A stretch of DNA of 64,000 nt from Bradyrhizobium sp. CCH5-F6 (lineage in GTDB: Bacteria; Pseudomonadota; Alphaproteobacteria; Rhizobiales; Xanthobacteraceae), in assembly GCF_001556045.1 (NCBI RefSeq), contig NZ_LSIC01000178.1, positions 1 to 64,000 of the forward strand, read 5' to 3'. Below are positions 26,249 to 35,771 of this stretch, piece after piece. Position 1 is the stretch's first letter. Every line of letters starts with the position of its first letter. The translations under genes and the position numbers were made by a program. The notes beneath the pieces were generated by a model that saw nothing but the letters and a program-made list of their open reading frames with translations, made no database searches and was not told the DNA's origin.

Positions 26249-27772
26249 ATGATCAAGCGCCTGATCCAGAACACGGTGATTTCGGCGTTTGCCTTCGGCG
26301 TGGCCGCATTGCTGGGCCTTGCTGTCATTCCGCTGATCATCGGGACCTGGGGGGTGACTGAGTTCGGCCTCATCGTCATCTCGCGGCTGCTGCTTCCAAG
26401 CGGCATGATGGCGGTGCTGGACCTCGGTCTGTCCGAGGTGGCCACCCAGGTCGTCGCGCGCGCGCGCGAGCACCGCAATTGGACGCAGGCCGGCCGTCAG
26501 ATCGCTTTCTTGGGGGCGGTCTCCATCGCTCTCGCCTTGATCCTGAGCGCCGCCATCTGGCTCGCGGCGCCGCTCTTCGTCGTCGTAATGAAGGTTGACG
26601 CCGCGCATCTGGAGACGTTCACCCGGATCATGCATTACACGGCCCTCGCGAATCTGATCTTCGTTCCGGCGCTGGTGTGGGAAGGTATTGTCAAGGGCTT
26701 CGAGCGATACAATCTGCTCCGCGCCGCGGAGGTCACGTCGACGGCGGCCTATGTCGGTCTGACGTTCGCGGCCTCGTGGGCAGCGGCAGGATTCGAACTG
26801 GTCGCCTACATCTATCTCGCCACGCTGGTTGCCCGCGCCGTCGTCATTGGAATTGCCGCCCTTGTCGCCCTGCAGCACAAGCACGTCCGCTTGCTGCCAT
26901 GGACCCCGGAGATCCGGCAGGATACTCTGCATCGCTGTCTGCTGCTTCTGCAAGGCAAGCTGATGGGCGGCATTTCCGGACCGTTTCAACCCTTCCTGAT
27001 CGGATTGCTGTTCGGGCCCAAGGCCGTCGGCACCTACGATGCGCTCGTGCGATTGTCGCGGGTCTCCAAGGTCATCGTCAGCCTTTTGACATCCGCCTTG
27101 CTTCCAGTTGCCAGCCGGCTCGACGAGCGCGGCAGCGCGACGTCGTTCCAGCGCCTCGGCGACCTCGGCCTCATCATGATGCCGATGTTCGTGGTACCGC
27201 CGCTTGCCGCAACCGCGATCCTCTCGCCTGAGATCATGGACATCTGGATCGGCCCCCTTCTTGCCCCCTATGCGTTCTGGATGGGCCTGAGTTTCCTGGT
27301 TCCGATCTCCACCCAGTACGTCGTGATCGGCAGCCTGATCTTCCTGACGCGGCCCGAGGTGCAAGCCAGGCTCAACAGACTGATCGCCGTTCAGCTTCTG
27401 ATCTGGGCGGCAGTCTCCGCCGGAACGTTGCACTTCTTCGCGGAACGCGCCCTGATACTTGGCCAGGTCATCGGCAGTGTCGCCGTGCTGCCCTGGCAGC
27501 TGAAAGAGCTGCGTAGTGCGCTCGAGCTCGATCGTAATCAGTTCGTGAAGGCGATCGGAACCCAACTCGCAATCCTACTCCTGGCAAGCATTTTTCTAGC
27601 AGCAATTGCAGGTTACATTCGGTTTGACAGCGTGCTAAAGCTCGCGCTCGGTTCCATGGTTTTCTGTCTGGTGACCTGGGTGCTCCAGTACTTTCTGGTG
27701 CTCAACAAGCGCCATCGGACTGTATTTCCCGCAGTCGGACAACTGATGGGACTGACATCCAAAAGCAGCTGA
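26249..27772 (+). CDS. Wzx-type oligosaccharide flippase
   Basis: This 507-residue protein has about twelve to fourteen hydrophobic segments and the general pattern of the MATE/MOP-superfamily polysaccharide flippases: an N-terminal AVIPLIIGTWGVTEFGL region and a long run of paired helices. It would flip undecaprenyl-linked repeat units across the inner membrane. It is the first of two flippases in the window (the other at 49612). It abuts the next gene with no gap: its TGA is followed directly by ATG. Specificity cannot be predicted. Confidence 0.8.
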   Translation: MIKRLIQNTVISAFAFGVAALLGLAVIPLIIGTWGVTEFGLIVISRLLLPSGMMAVLDLGLSEVATQVVARAREHRNWTQAGRQIAFLGAVSIALALILSAAIWLAAPLFVVVMKVDAAHLETFTRIMHYTALANLIFVPALVWEGIVKGFERYNLLRAAEVTSTAAYVGLTFAASWAAAGFELVAYIYLATLVARAVVIGIAALVALQHKHVRLLPWTPEIRQDTLHRCLLLLQGKLMGGISGPFQPFLIGLLFGPKAVGTYDALVRLSRVSKVIVSLLTSALLPVASRLDERGSATSFQRLGDLGLIMMPMFVVPPLAATAILSPEIMDIWIGPLLAPYAFWMGLSFLVPISTQYVVIGSLIFLTRPEVQARLNRLIAVQLLIWAAVSAGTLHFFAERALILGQVIGSVAVLPWQLKELRSALELDRNQFVKAIGTQLAILLLASIFLAAIAGYIRFDSVLKLALGSMVFCLVTWVLQYFLVLNKRHRTVFPAVGQLMGLTSKSS

Positions 27773-28663
27773 ATGAACATCCACGCGACAGACACGAAAG
27801 CCGTCACCTCAGGTTTCGCTCCGGCGTCGTTGTCGGACAGGGCTACGGCTTATGCCATCGACGCGGCAAGGAGCATTGGCCGTCTGGTCATGCGTCGTGT
27901 GAAGCGCACGGCCGACGTCGTTGATTCCGAGTATAATCTGACGCATTGGCAGCGAATGCTGGCCGAAAAGACATGGACGAAAGCCGCCAGCATCGACGAG
28001 TTCCTGATACCGAAGAATTCCGCTCGGGGTCTTCGCAAGGTTGACAATCAGATTTGCAGGGTCGCGGCCGACGACTATTATCGCTATCGCGCCAGAGCCC
28101 TCGGCGAACTGCTCGCACGGCACACAGGCGGGGCCACGAAGATCATCGAGCTCGGCGCTGGCTGCGGCATCAATCTGCTGTCGCTGCACCTCAATCATCC
28201 CGACTGGAAACTGCGCGGATTTGACATCGCGCCGAACGGAATCGCCGCGGGTCGCGAGATCGCAGCGCATTACGGCCTGTCGGAGCGGATATCGCTCGAC
28301 AGGATCGACCTGACCGACGGCAACGACCCGAGCTATTCCGCCATCAGGGATCAGGTCGTATTCACCTACTTCTGCATCGAGCAGATTCCCTATGACGTGC
28401 GCAAGGTGGTGGACAACATCATTGCTGCAAGGCCAAAGCGTGTCATCAACATCGAGCCGACTACCGAACTGCTGAACCTCTCAAATCCGCGAGATATCGT
28501 CAGCTTCCTCTATATCCGCTCGGTCGATTACCAGACGCAGCTGTTCTCGACGCTCGACGATTACGAGCGGCAGGGCCGCGTCCGCGTCCTGGCTCGCGAA
28601 CGGATGCCGTTCGCTCCGACGATCCACAATGATGGTTTTTTGTATTGCTGGGAGCCAACATGA
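27773..28663 (+). CDS. SAM-dependent methyltransferase
   Basis: This 296-residue protein has a class I methyltransferase core at about residues 115-230. The SAM loop is IIELGAGCGINL near 124, followed by LRGFDIAPNGI with the ribose-binding aspartate, and VFTYFCIEQIPYD in the position of strand four. It carries an N-terminal extension of about 70 residues with DSEYNLTHWQ near 52. It starts right after the flippase stop and overlaps the next gene by 4 bases. It probably methylates a sugar or lipid-linked intermediate; a target is not evident. Confidence 0.75.
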   Translation: MNIHATDTKAVTSGFAPASLSDRATAYAIDAARSIGRLVMRRVKRTADVVDSEYNLTHWQRMLAEKTWTKAASIDEFLIPKNSARGLRKVDNQICRVAADDYYRYRARALGELLARHTGGATKIIELGAGCGINLLSLHLNHPDWKLRGFDIAPNGIAAGREIAAHYGLSERISLDRIDLTDGNDPSYSAIRDQVVFTYFCIEQIPYDVRKVVDNIIAARPKRVINIEPTTELLNLSNPRDIVSFLYIRSVDYQTQLFSTLDDYERQGRVRVLARERMPFAPTIHNDGFLYCWEPT

Positions 28664-29592
28664 CAACCATCAACACGACGGCTGATCAGACTGCCCCTAA
28701 GAAGGCGAAGATCAGCCAGTTCCGCCGCCTGTTGTGGCACATCAACCGCACCGATCTTGGATGGGCGGTGAAAGCGGCTCTGACCGCGCTGCAATTGCCT
28801 GCCCGCTCGAGGCGTGTCGCGCTTCTGAAGCAGCTTCCAACGAAGCCCGAATGGGCCGAGGCGAGCCGCAAGCTCAAGGAGGATGGTTATGTCGACGTAA
28901 CCACGCTCGTGGATCGCAGCCTCGCGGAAGCGGTCGCGTCGTTCGCCGACGGCAAGGTGAAACGCCTCAACGAACTCGTCGGCCAGCAGAAGGAACGGCA
29001 CAAATCATTCTGGGTCAGCCTGCTGGACGAGGATCTCGTCAACGGCTCCTTCGCGACCGACCATCCCTTCGTGCGCTACGCCTTGCAGCCGGCTGCGCTG
29101 CGCATCATCGGGGACTTCATGCACGATCTGCCGCAGTTGTCGGACGTCGTGTTGACGTTGTCGCAACCGACCCCGAATCAGGCGCTGAGCTTCTCGCAGC
29201 TATGGCACCTCGATCACGACGACAAGCGTGTCTGCAAGCTCTTCATCTATCTGACCGATGTTCAGGACACCGCGGACGGTCCGTTCACCTTCATCCCGGC
29301 CGGGCCGTCGAAGGCTTTCCGCAATACCCTCAAGAGCCACATGAGCGACGCTCAGGTGTTCGCCAAGACCGGTCCCGACGCCGTCAAGGAAATGATCGCG
29401 CCCCGCCTGTCGTCCTTCATCGTCAACACCGCCCGCTGCCTGCACATGGGAAGCCGGATCCAATCGGATCGGAGCCGCCTGCTGTACACGGCAACCTACA
29501 TCCAGCAGCCGCGCGTCTTTCCCGAGCCGCCGCCGCGCTTCCGAGCGGTCGGTGCACTGACCGAGCTCGAGCGCGCTGTGATGCGGCTCTGA
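28660..29592 (+). CDS. Phytanoyl-CoA dioxygenase-like Fe(II)/2-oxoglutarate enzyme
   Basis: This 310-residue protein resembles the PhyH family of iron- and 2-oxoglutarate-dependent dioxygenases, which hydroxylate small molecules. The candidate iron ligands are the HLD pair in LWHLDHDDK near residue 183 and the later histidine in CLHMGSR near 265, with an arginine in the following DRSR segment for 2-oxoglutarate. The helical N-terminus (about 75 residues) has no match I can name. The start is ATG 28660, overlapping the methyltransferase stop. In a glycan locus it may hydroxylate a sugar or an acyl or methyl substituent. Confidence 0.65.
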   Translation: MTTINTTADQTAPKKAKISQFRRLLWHINRTDLGWAVKAALTALQLPARSRRVALLKQLPTKPEWAEASRKLKEDGYVDVTTLVDRSLAEAVASFADGKVKRLNELVGQQKERHKSFWVSLLDEDLVNGSFATDHPFVRYALQPAALRIIGDFMHDLPQLSDVVLTLSQPTPNQALSFSQLWHLDHDDKRVCKLFIYLTDVQDTADGPFTFIPAGPSKAFRNTLKSHMSDAQVFAKTGPDAVKEMIAPRLSSFIVNTARCLHMGSRIQSDRSRLLYTATYIQQPRVFPEPPPRFRAVGALTELERAVMRL

Positions 29593-29616
29593 CGCAGACT
29601 TGCGGGAGCTCACATC

Positions 29617-31005
29617 TTGCGCATAGGCCTGGTGGTCGATCACCCCAAGCGTGACTTGCCGGGGGCAGTCATGCTCGGTTATCAGCTTGCGCGGCGTGGC
29701 GTTTCCGTCATGCTGGTGCCGATGTACGAGCAGGCCGTCGACGTCCCGCGACTCGGGCTGGACGCACTGGTGGTCAACTACGCACGTTCCGTCAATCTCG
29801 ACCTGATGCGCAGCTTTGCCAGAGCCGGCTTGGCGCTATACGTGCTCGATACCGAAGGCGGCGTGCTCGCGGAAAAAGGCGGCAATTCGCCACCCGCAAT
29901 GGCGGCCCACATCAAGGGCAGCGGCTACGCCGACATCCTGACGGGCTATTTCTTCTGGGGCAGCCGACTGCACGAGGCCTTCCTCGCGGCCGGAACCATG
30001 AAGCCGGAGCAGCTTCACCTCACCGGATGCCCGCGCTTCGACTTTGCGGCGCCGCGCTGGCGCGCGCTGCTCGATGGCGAACCGCGCAACTACCTGCTCG
30101 TCAACGCCAACTTTCCGCTGGTCAATTCACGCTTCACCGGCAAGCCGGGCGGCGAGCGCGAAGCAATGGTGCGGGCCGGCTGGGACGGCGCCTATGTCGA
30201 TCGCTTCATCGCGGACCTGAAGCAGGTCTTCGCCAACTATCTCGCCGAGATCGACCGGCTCGCCGCAGCGCGGCCCGACCGCAACATTCTCGTGCGTCCG
30301 CATCCCTTCGAGAGCGAGGAGGTCTATCGCAATGCGCTCTCGCGCCACGCCAACGTCCTGATCGACGGGACCGGCAGCGTGCTCGATCGCATCCGCAATG
30401 CAGCCGCCGTCATTCATCTCAATTGCGGCACGGCTGTGGAATCGGTCCTGCTCGGGAAGCTCCCGCTCCAGCTCGAGTACCTGAACACGCCAACAACCGC
30501 CGGACATGCCGGGCTGCCCGCACGCGTGAGCCGGCCGGTCGCCTCGTTCGAAGAGCTGCTTGGCGCAATCGACCGCCTCGAGCGCGAGACCGAGACCTTC
30601 GATTTCGCCGGCGTTCACGCCGCCGATATCGAAGCCTTCTTCCACCTCAACGACGGGCAAGCTGCCGAACGTGTCGCCGATGTCCTGACCGGCGCAACGA
30701 TTTCGCGCCCGCCGTACGTTTCCCTGCTGGCGACAGTCAAGGGCACGCGCGACAAGCCGAGTGTCGGCCAGGTCCTCAAGGGCGCAGCCAGCGCCGCGCT
30801 CGGCTCGGCCATCACGGAGCGGCTGCGCAGCCAGTTCAATCCGGCCCGGCGCGACAAGCGGATCGCGCCGTCCGTGGTTCGGCCCTTGCTTCAGCGCATC
30901 GCCGCTCACGATCAGGCGAGCCCATCGCAGTTTACGGCGAGCCGCGCGCATTGCGCGATGACGGGCTTGCCGCTCGCGAGCATTGCGATCGAACAAGTCC
31001 AGTAA
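29617..31005 (+). CDS. Surface carbohydrate biosynthesis protein, GT-B-like
   Basis: This 462-residue protein resembles the surface carbohydrate biosynthesis family related to CDP-glycerol phosphotransferases and KpsS-type enzymes. It begins MRIGLVVDHPKRDLPG, has DTEGG near 83, GCPRFDFA near 138, VRPHPFESEEVY near 226, and a donor-site region HLNCGTAVESVLLGKLPLQ near 268, which is the usual GT-B binding-site layout. The start is TTG 29617 after a GGGAGC ribosome site. It probably transfers a sugar or sugar phosphate, perhaps a CMP-ulosonate-derived unit, but this is not proven. Confidence 0.65.
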   Translation: MRIGLVVDHPKRDLPGAVMLGYQLARRGVSVMLVPMYEQAVDVPRLGLDALVVNYARSVNLDLMRSFARAGLALYVLDTEGGVLAEKGGNSPPAMAAHIKGSGYADILTGYFFWGSRLHEAFLAAGTMKPEQLHLTGCPRFDFAAPRWRALLDGEPRNYLLVNANFPLVNSRFTGKPGGEREAMVRAGWDGAYVDRFIADLKQVFANYLAEIDRLAAARPDRNILVRPHPFESEEVYRNALSRHANVLIDGTGSVLDRIRNAAAVIHLNCGTAVESVLLGKLPLQLEYLNTPTTAGHAGLPARVSRPVASFEELLGAIDRLERETETFDFAGVHAADIEAFFHLNDGQAAERVADVLTGATISRPPYVSLLATVKGTRDKPSVGQVLKGAASAALGSAITERLRSQFNPARRDKRIAPSVVRPLLQRIAAHDQASPSQFTASRAHCAMTGLPLASIAIEQVQ

Positions 31006-31009
31006 CGCC

Positions 31010-32413
31010 ATGACGAAATCTGCAAAGACAATTCTCATCACCACGCTTGCTGAATACCAGACAAGATTCTGGATTCCCGTTGCGCAGCGGCTGCGTGCGG
31101 CAGGCCATGATGTCGAGTTGCTTGCCTTCGACGATCGCAGCGCAGAGATGTCGACCGCGCAAGGCGTTCCGGTCACGAACATGTATCGCGAGGGTCTCAG
31201 GGCTGGCCCCTCGTCCGATGACCGGAAGGCATTCGATGCCCGCGTCGCATCTTACGGACTCGACGGGACGAATTTCCTTTTCAGCCACGAGCGTTTCACT
31301 TTCGGCATCAGGGATACTACCGCCCTGCGTCGGCGTTTCATGATCTATGCGAATGCCATGGAGGCGTTGCTCGACCGGTTGGAGGCGCAGGGGCAGCGTG
31401 CCGAACTGGTGCAGGAACTCGGCGGCTTCCTGTCCGTGATCGCGAGCTTCCATGCCGCGAGGCGCCGGGGCATCCGCAACTGGTTCATCGAACCATCGTT
31501 CTTTCGCGGCCGGATGTACTTCACGCCGGACAGCTTTGCGGCACCCGATATGATGGCCGAGCCCGCGGATGCGGTGTCCGACGAGGTGCGCGCCTATCTG
31601 GACGATACTCTGAGACAGCGCGCGATCGTCATTCCCAGGAAGGACCAGCATCATTATTCGGCAGCCTTCAAGAAGGTTGTCAATTTGCGCAACGCCAACC
31701 GGCTGGTCGAGAAGCTCTGGGACCAGTTCGCGCTCGGCAAGCACCAGGAGTTCGGGCACAATCTGCGCCATGCCCAGGTGCACGCCGCGATGGCGCTCAA
31801 CGCAACGCGGTTGCGCAGGCTCTACCGGCCGCTCCCCGAAACGCCGTTCGTCTACTATCCGTTCCACGTTCCGGCAGACATGGCGCTGACCCTGCGCTCG
31901 CCGGACTATCTCGACCAGGTCGCGACCGTCGACTTCCTGCTGCGTACGATCCCGGATTCGCATGTGCTCGTGGTGAAGGAGCATCCTGCCCAGATCGGCG
32001 CAATCTCGGCCGCCCGCCTGTTCGAGCTGGCGCGCCGGTTCGACAATTTCGTGCTGCTGCCCCCCCAGACCAACAATTACACCGTGCTCGATCGCGCCGA
32101 TGCCGTCGTCTCCGTCAACAGCAAGTCGGGCGCCGAAGCACTGCTGCTCGGGAAGCCGGTCGTGGTGATGGGCGATGCGTTCTACCGCTCCTGTCCGCTG
32201 GTCTATGCGGTCGATCGACTGGCCGATGTCCCCGCACGGTTGCGCGAGGCGCTCTCCGCCGGGCCGTTCGATCCAGGCAGGGGCGCGCCCTATTTCGAGT
32301 CTGCCTGGCGGCGGTCTTATCCGGGGGAGCTCTATGTCAGCGATCCCAAACTGCTCGACACGTTCACGGCCTCCTTGAGTGCCGCAATCGCCGAGCCGGC
32401 GCGCGTGAACTGA
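31010..32413 (+). CDS. Capsule_synth (KpsS/KpsC-like) glycosyltransferase
   Basis: This 467-residue protein has the C-terminal features of capsule polysaccharide synthesis proteins: VVKEHPAQIG near 322, LPPQTNNYTVL near 347, and VNSKSGAEALLLGKPVVVMG near 364-383, with a tyrosine in the following DAFYRS. Known relatives transfer Kdo from CMP-Kdo, so a CMP-ulosonate donor is a reasonable inference here. ATG 31010 (MTKSAKTILITTL) was chosen; the frame extends 27 bases upstream without need. It lies 4 bases after the preceding gene and 11 before the next. Confidence 0.75.
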   Translation: MTKSAKTILITTLAEYQTRFWIPVAQRLRAAGHDVELLAFDDRSAEMSTAQGVPVTNMYREGLRAGPSSDDRKAFDARVASYGLDGTNFLFSHERFTFGIRDTTALRRRFMIYANAMEALLDRLEAQGQRAELVQELGGFLSVIASFHAARRRGIRNWFIEPSFFRGRMYFTPDSFAAPDMMAEPADAVSDEVRAYLDDTLRQRAIVIPRKDQHHYSAAFKKVVNLRNANRLVEKLWDQFALGKHQEFGHNLRHAQVHAAMALNATRLRRLYRPLPETPFVYYPFHVPADMALTLRSPDYLDQVATVDFLLRTIPDSHVLVVKEHPAQIGAISAARLFELARRFDNFVLLPPQTNNYTVLDRADAVVSVNSKSGAEALLLGKPVVVMGDAFYRSCPLVYAVDRLADVPARLREALSAGPFDPGRGAPYFESAWRRSYPGELYVSDPKLLDTFTASLSAAIAEPARVN

Positions 32414-32424
32414 ACGGATTCATC

Positions 32425-33174
32425 ATGCCGCTCGTTTCGATCATCACACCGTCCTGGAACGTCGAAGGCCTGATCGAGGAGACGATCAGCTCGGTGCAGA
32501 GCCAGACCTTCGCCGATTGGGAGCTCTTGATTGCCGACGACTGCTCGACCGACAACACGCCGGACATCATCGCGGCAATCGGCGAGCGCGACCCTCGGGT
32601 CAAGCTGATCCGGCAGGCCCAAAATGGCGGCCCCGCGCTCGCGCGCCAGGCGGCGATCGATGCCGCACAAGGCCGCTACCTCGCCTTCCTCGACAGCGAC
32701 GATCTGTGGCTGCCCGAGAAGCTGGAGCGGCAGCTTGCCTTCGCGAAGGCAAAGCAGGCCGCCCTCAGCTACACCGCCTTCCGCCGCATCAACGAGGCCA
32801 ACACGGTCACCGGCCGGTTGATCGAGGTGCCGGTCTCGCTCACCTATAGCCAGCTCCTGAAGAACACCGCAATCGCGACGCTGACCGCAATGATTGACCG
32901 CGAGATCGCGGGCCCCGTTGCGATGAAGAACGAGGGCTATGACGATTTCTGCCTGTGGCTCTCGATCCTCAAGCGCGGCCATACCGCATACGGCCTCAAC
33001 GAGGATCTTGCGCGCTACCGCGTCAGGGGCTCGTCGGTCTCGAGCCGCCCGGTGCGCTCCGCCAAATGGGTTTGGCAGATCTACCGCAATGTCGAACATC
33101 TCTCTTTGGCCCGATCGGCCTGGTGCTTCGGCCATTGGGGGGCGCGGGCCTGGTTGAAGCGGCGGGAATTCTAG
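32425..33174 (+). CDS. Family 2 glycosyltransferase (GT-A)
   Basis: This 249-residue protein is a GT2 enzyme. It begins VSIITPSWNVEGLIEETI, has the donor segment ADDCSTDNT near 38, and the metal-binding DSDD in FLDSDDLWLPEKL near 92. These enzymes transfer a sugar from a nucleotide donor to a lipid-linked glycan. The C-terminal part ends with a basic helix. It starts at ATG 32425, 11 bases after the capsule-type gene. Donor and acceptor cannot be read from sequence. Confidence 0.85.
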   Translation: MPLVSIITPSWNVEGLIEETISSVQSQTFADWELLIADDCSTDNTPDIIAAIGERDPRVKLIRQAQNGGPALARQAAIDAAQGRYLAFLDSDDLWLPEKLERQLAFAKAKQAALSYTAFRRINEANTVTGRLIEVPVSLTYSQLLKNTAIATLTAMIDREIAGPVAMKNEGYDDFCLWLSILKRGHTAYGLNEDLARYRVRGSSVSSRPVRSAKWVWQIYRNVEHLSLARSAWCFGHWGARAWLKRREF

Positions 33175-33288
33175 CGACGGTCGTTGGCTCGCCGCGCAAG
33201 CACCACTAGCCGCCTGCAAAGGCCGGAAATGCACATTGCGACCTCGGCTAGTTGTCTCTAGTCTGGCTCGGATCGGAGGGGGCTTTGC

Positions 33289-34767
33289 GTGTACAATCAA
33301 GGTGTTATTCCACTGGCAGCGCATCCCCTCGCCGATCGCCGGGCCTGGATAGGCTGGGCGTTGTGCAGCCTGTTTCCTGCAGTTTTTCTGTTTTTGCTGT
33401 TTGCACTCACATCATTGAGCGCGCCCGAACATGACGATTTCTGCTTCGCAGACCTATACGCGCGCCACGGCTTCATCCACACCGTGTGGATCTATTATCA
33501 TACGCAGTCGGGCCGGATCCTGGCCCTGTGGCTGACCCAGGTTCCGCCGGCGCTCTCGGCCGCGACGGGTGTCAGCTTGCTGTCGGCCTATTCACTGACG
33601 ATGGCCGTGAGCGCAGCGCTGTTCCTGGCCGCCACGGCCCTTGCCATGGTCCGTGCCTGGCCCCGCACCGCAGCTCTCCAATTGGTCTTCCTCACACTCG
33701 CATTCGCAAGTGCGATACTCGGCGCGGCGCCGAGTGTGCGGGATCTGCTCTATTGGCTGTCGGCCGTGACCTGCTATGTCCCGCCCGCCCTGATCACCAT
33801 TTTGATCCTCGGCGAGTGCGTCCGGGCGCTGGACAAGGAAACCGGTTTTTCGTGGCTGCTTAGCTTCGCAATGGCCCTGAGCGGGTTCGGAGCTGCGCTC
33901 GGCAACGAGTTCACCGGCGTCTGGCTGCTCTTAATTCTCTCGGCATCGTTGTGCGCACGCTATCACCTTGGCCAGCAGCGCCAGATTGCACATCATGTCC
34001 TGGTCGCAACAACCATCGCTATCGGATTGATGATCGTCGTATCGGCAAGCGGTAACAGCGCGCGCATGGCACAGCTCCCAGGCGGGGGCAATGTGGTGTC
34101 TTCGGTTTTTCAAGCGATCATCGATTCGCTCGCCGATCTCGGCCGCTTCTTTCGAGAGCCCACCATCGTCGCCTGGCTCGCGGCTGTCGGTCTTTTTGTT
34201 TTGGTGCAGCCTGATCCGAGGCCCCTGGCGCCGGAAAAGCGCAAGCTGTTGGCTGTCGGCACGATCGGGATCTGCCTGACCTGCTGCTATTTCGAGTATT
34301 TCGCTCATCGCTATGCGACGGGAATGCGTCTGATCGACAGGGCGCAAAACCAGGCGTTGATCCTGCTGCTGTTCGGATCGACGCTCGGCGTCAAGCTGCT
34401 CGTTGGCGCTTACCGCCTGCAATTGCGCGAACGTGTTGCGAAGAGCGCCTTTCGCGGCCTGCTCGGTCCGGTGGGGATGCCTGCAAGCCTGATGCTGGTC
34501 ACGATCGTCTCGCTTAGCCTGAGCTCGACGACGTTCCAGCTACGCGAGCAGTGGCGGGACCTATACCCATACTGGCGGGAGAGTGCCGAACGGCATGCCC
34601 TCCTGACAACGAGCCCCGAACCGGTGGTCATGGTTCCCCGCCACAAATGGACGCCGGCGCTTCTGATGTCCTCCGACGTGACAGCCGATGCCGACAGATT
34701 GCCGAACGGCTGTATCGCCGCATATTACCACAAGTCCGCCATCTACGCCGCCGACGCACCGCGGTGA
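33289..34767 (+). CDS. Polytopic membrane protein, DUF6056-like
   Basis: This 492-residue protein has about twelve hydrophobic segments. Its first periplasmic loop carries APEHDDFCFADLY and then YYHTQSGRILALWL near 65, a pattern like the DUF6056/GT-C-type proteins that come with GtrB-like enzymes in O-antigen modification. The GTG start at 33289 is preceded by a strong GGAGGGGG ribosome site (33275-33282). It is followed 28 bases later by a GtrB-like glycosyltransferase, which supports a role in transferring a lipid-linked sugar. This is inference; the family has no clear biochemistry that I know. Confidence 0.7.
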   Translation: MYNQGVIPLAAHPLADRRAWIGWALCSLFPAVFLFLLFALTSLSAPEHDDFCFADLYARHGFIHTVWIYYHTQSGRILALWLTQVPPALSAATGVSLLSAYSLTMAVSAALFLAATALAMVRAWPRTAALQLVFLTLAFASAILGAAPSVRDLLYWLSAVTCYVPPALITILILGECVRALDKETGFSWLLSFAMALSGFGAALGNEFTGVWLLLILSASLCARYHLGQQRQIAHHVLVATTIAIGLMIVVSASGNSARMAQLPGGGNVVSSVFQAIIDSLADLGRFFREPTIVAWLAAVGLFVLVQPDPRPLAPEKRKLLAVGTIGICLTCCYFEYFAHRYATGMRLIDRAQNQALILLLFGSTLGVKLLVGAYRLQLRERVAKSAFRGLLGPVGMPASLMLVTIVSLSLSSTTFQLREQWRDLYPYWRESAERHALLTTSPEPVVMVPRHKWTPALLMSSDVTADADRLPNGCIAAYYHKSAIYAADAPR

Positions 34768-34795
34768 CCATTTACCCTGTTCCAGAGACACCAAC

Positions 34796-35758
34796 GTGAA
34801 AACAATCAGCGTCATCACGCCCTGTTACAATGAAGAGCTCAACGTCAGGGATTGCTACGAGGCGATCCGGAAGATCTTCGACGGCGAGCTGCAGGGCTAT
34901 CGGCGCGAGCACATCTTCTGCGACAACGCCTCGGACGATCGCACCATGGAGATCCTGCGCGAGATCGCAGCACAGGACCCGGCGGTAAAGATCATCGTCA
35001 ACGCACGCAACTTCGGACCGCTCCGCAACACCTTCAACGGCGTGATGGCCTCGCGCGGCGACGCTGTCCTGCTGTTCATGCCGGCGGACCTTCAGGATCC
35101 GCCGGAATTGCTTCCCGAATTCGTCAAGCTGTGGGAGGCCGGCTACGAGATCGTCTACGGCATCCGCGCCGCGCGCGAGGAAAGCCGTCTGATGCGCGGG
35201 CTCCGCAACGCCTACTACCGCGTGTTGACCAGATTCTCCGAGCTCAAGGTGCCTCCGGGAGTCGGTGACTTCCAACTTGTCGACAGGCGCGTTGTCGAGG
35301 CCATGCGTCACGTCCGTGACGCCTATCCATTCATGCGAATGATGACGTTCGAATGCGGCGGTCGCATGGTCGGCGTGCCCTACACTTGGCGCGAGCGCAA
35401 GAAGGGGTTTTCCAAGAACCGCGCCAGCGCGCTGATCGATCAGGGCCTCAACGGGCTCGTGTCCTTCACCACCGCGCCAGTCCGATTCGGCCTGCTCGCG
35501 GGCTTTCTGATCTCGGCCATGAGCATCGCATACGCGATCATCAACTTCATCATCGGCCTGGTGCTTTATCAGAAGCTCGCCGAACCCGGCATCCTCACGC
35601 TGATCGTCGCCATGTTTTTCTTCGGTGGCGTACAGCTGTTCTTCATGGGCATGATCGGCGAGTACGTTCTCGCGATCTACGGACAGGTGCGCGAGAAGCC
35701 AGTGGTGTTCGAGCGCGAGCGCGTCAATTTCGACCCTTCACCGCCGCCCAGCGCGTGA
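34796..35758 (+). CDS. GtrB/DPM-like bactoprenol glycosyltransferase
   Basis: This 320-residue GT2 enzyme begins ISVITPCYNEELNV, has CDNASDDRT near 40, the catalytic FMPADLQDPPELLPEF near 93, and two C-terminal membrane helices (about residues 235-260 and 270-295). That is the layout of GtrB and dolichol-phosphate mannosyltransferase-like proteins, which load a sugar onto undecaprenyl phosphate on the cytoplasmic face. The start is GTG 34796. With the membrane protein at 33289 it would form a sugar-loading and transfer pair. It ends 13 bases from the convergent transketolase gene. Confidence 0.85.
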   Translation: MKTISVITPCYNEELNVRDCYEAIRKIFDGELQGYRREHIFCDNASDDRTMEILREIAAQDPAVKIIVNARNFGPLRNTFNGVMASRGDAVLLFMPADLQDPPELLPEFVKLWEAGYEIVYGIRAAREESRLMRGLRNAYYRVLTRFSELKVPPGVGDFQLVDRRVVEAMRHVRDAYPFMRMMTFECGGRMVGVPYTWRERKKGFSKNRASALIDQGLNGLVSFTTAPVRFGLLAGFLISAMSIAYAIINFIIGLVLYQKLAEPGILTLIVAMFFFGGVQLFFMGMIGEYVLAIYGQVREKPVVFERERVNFDPSPPPSA

Positions 35759-35771
35759 TGCGCAGGCGGCG

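Noticed and set aside
26090..27565. Minus-strand frame of 491 codons opposite the flippase
   Set aside because: Shadow of a clear membrane protein gene; no ribosome site or family motif.
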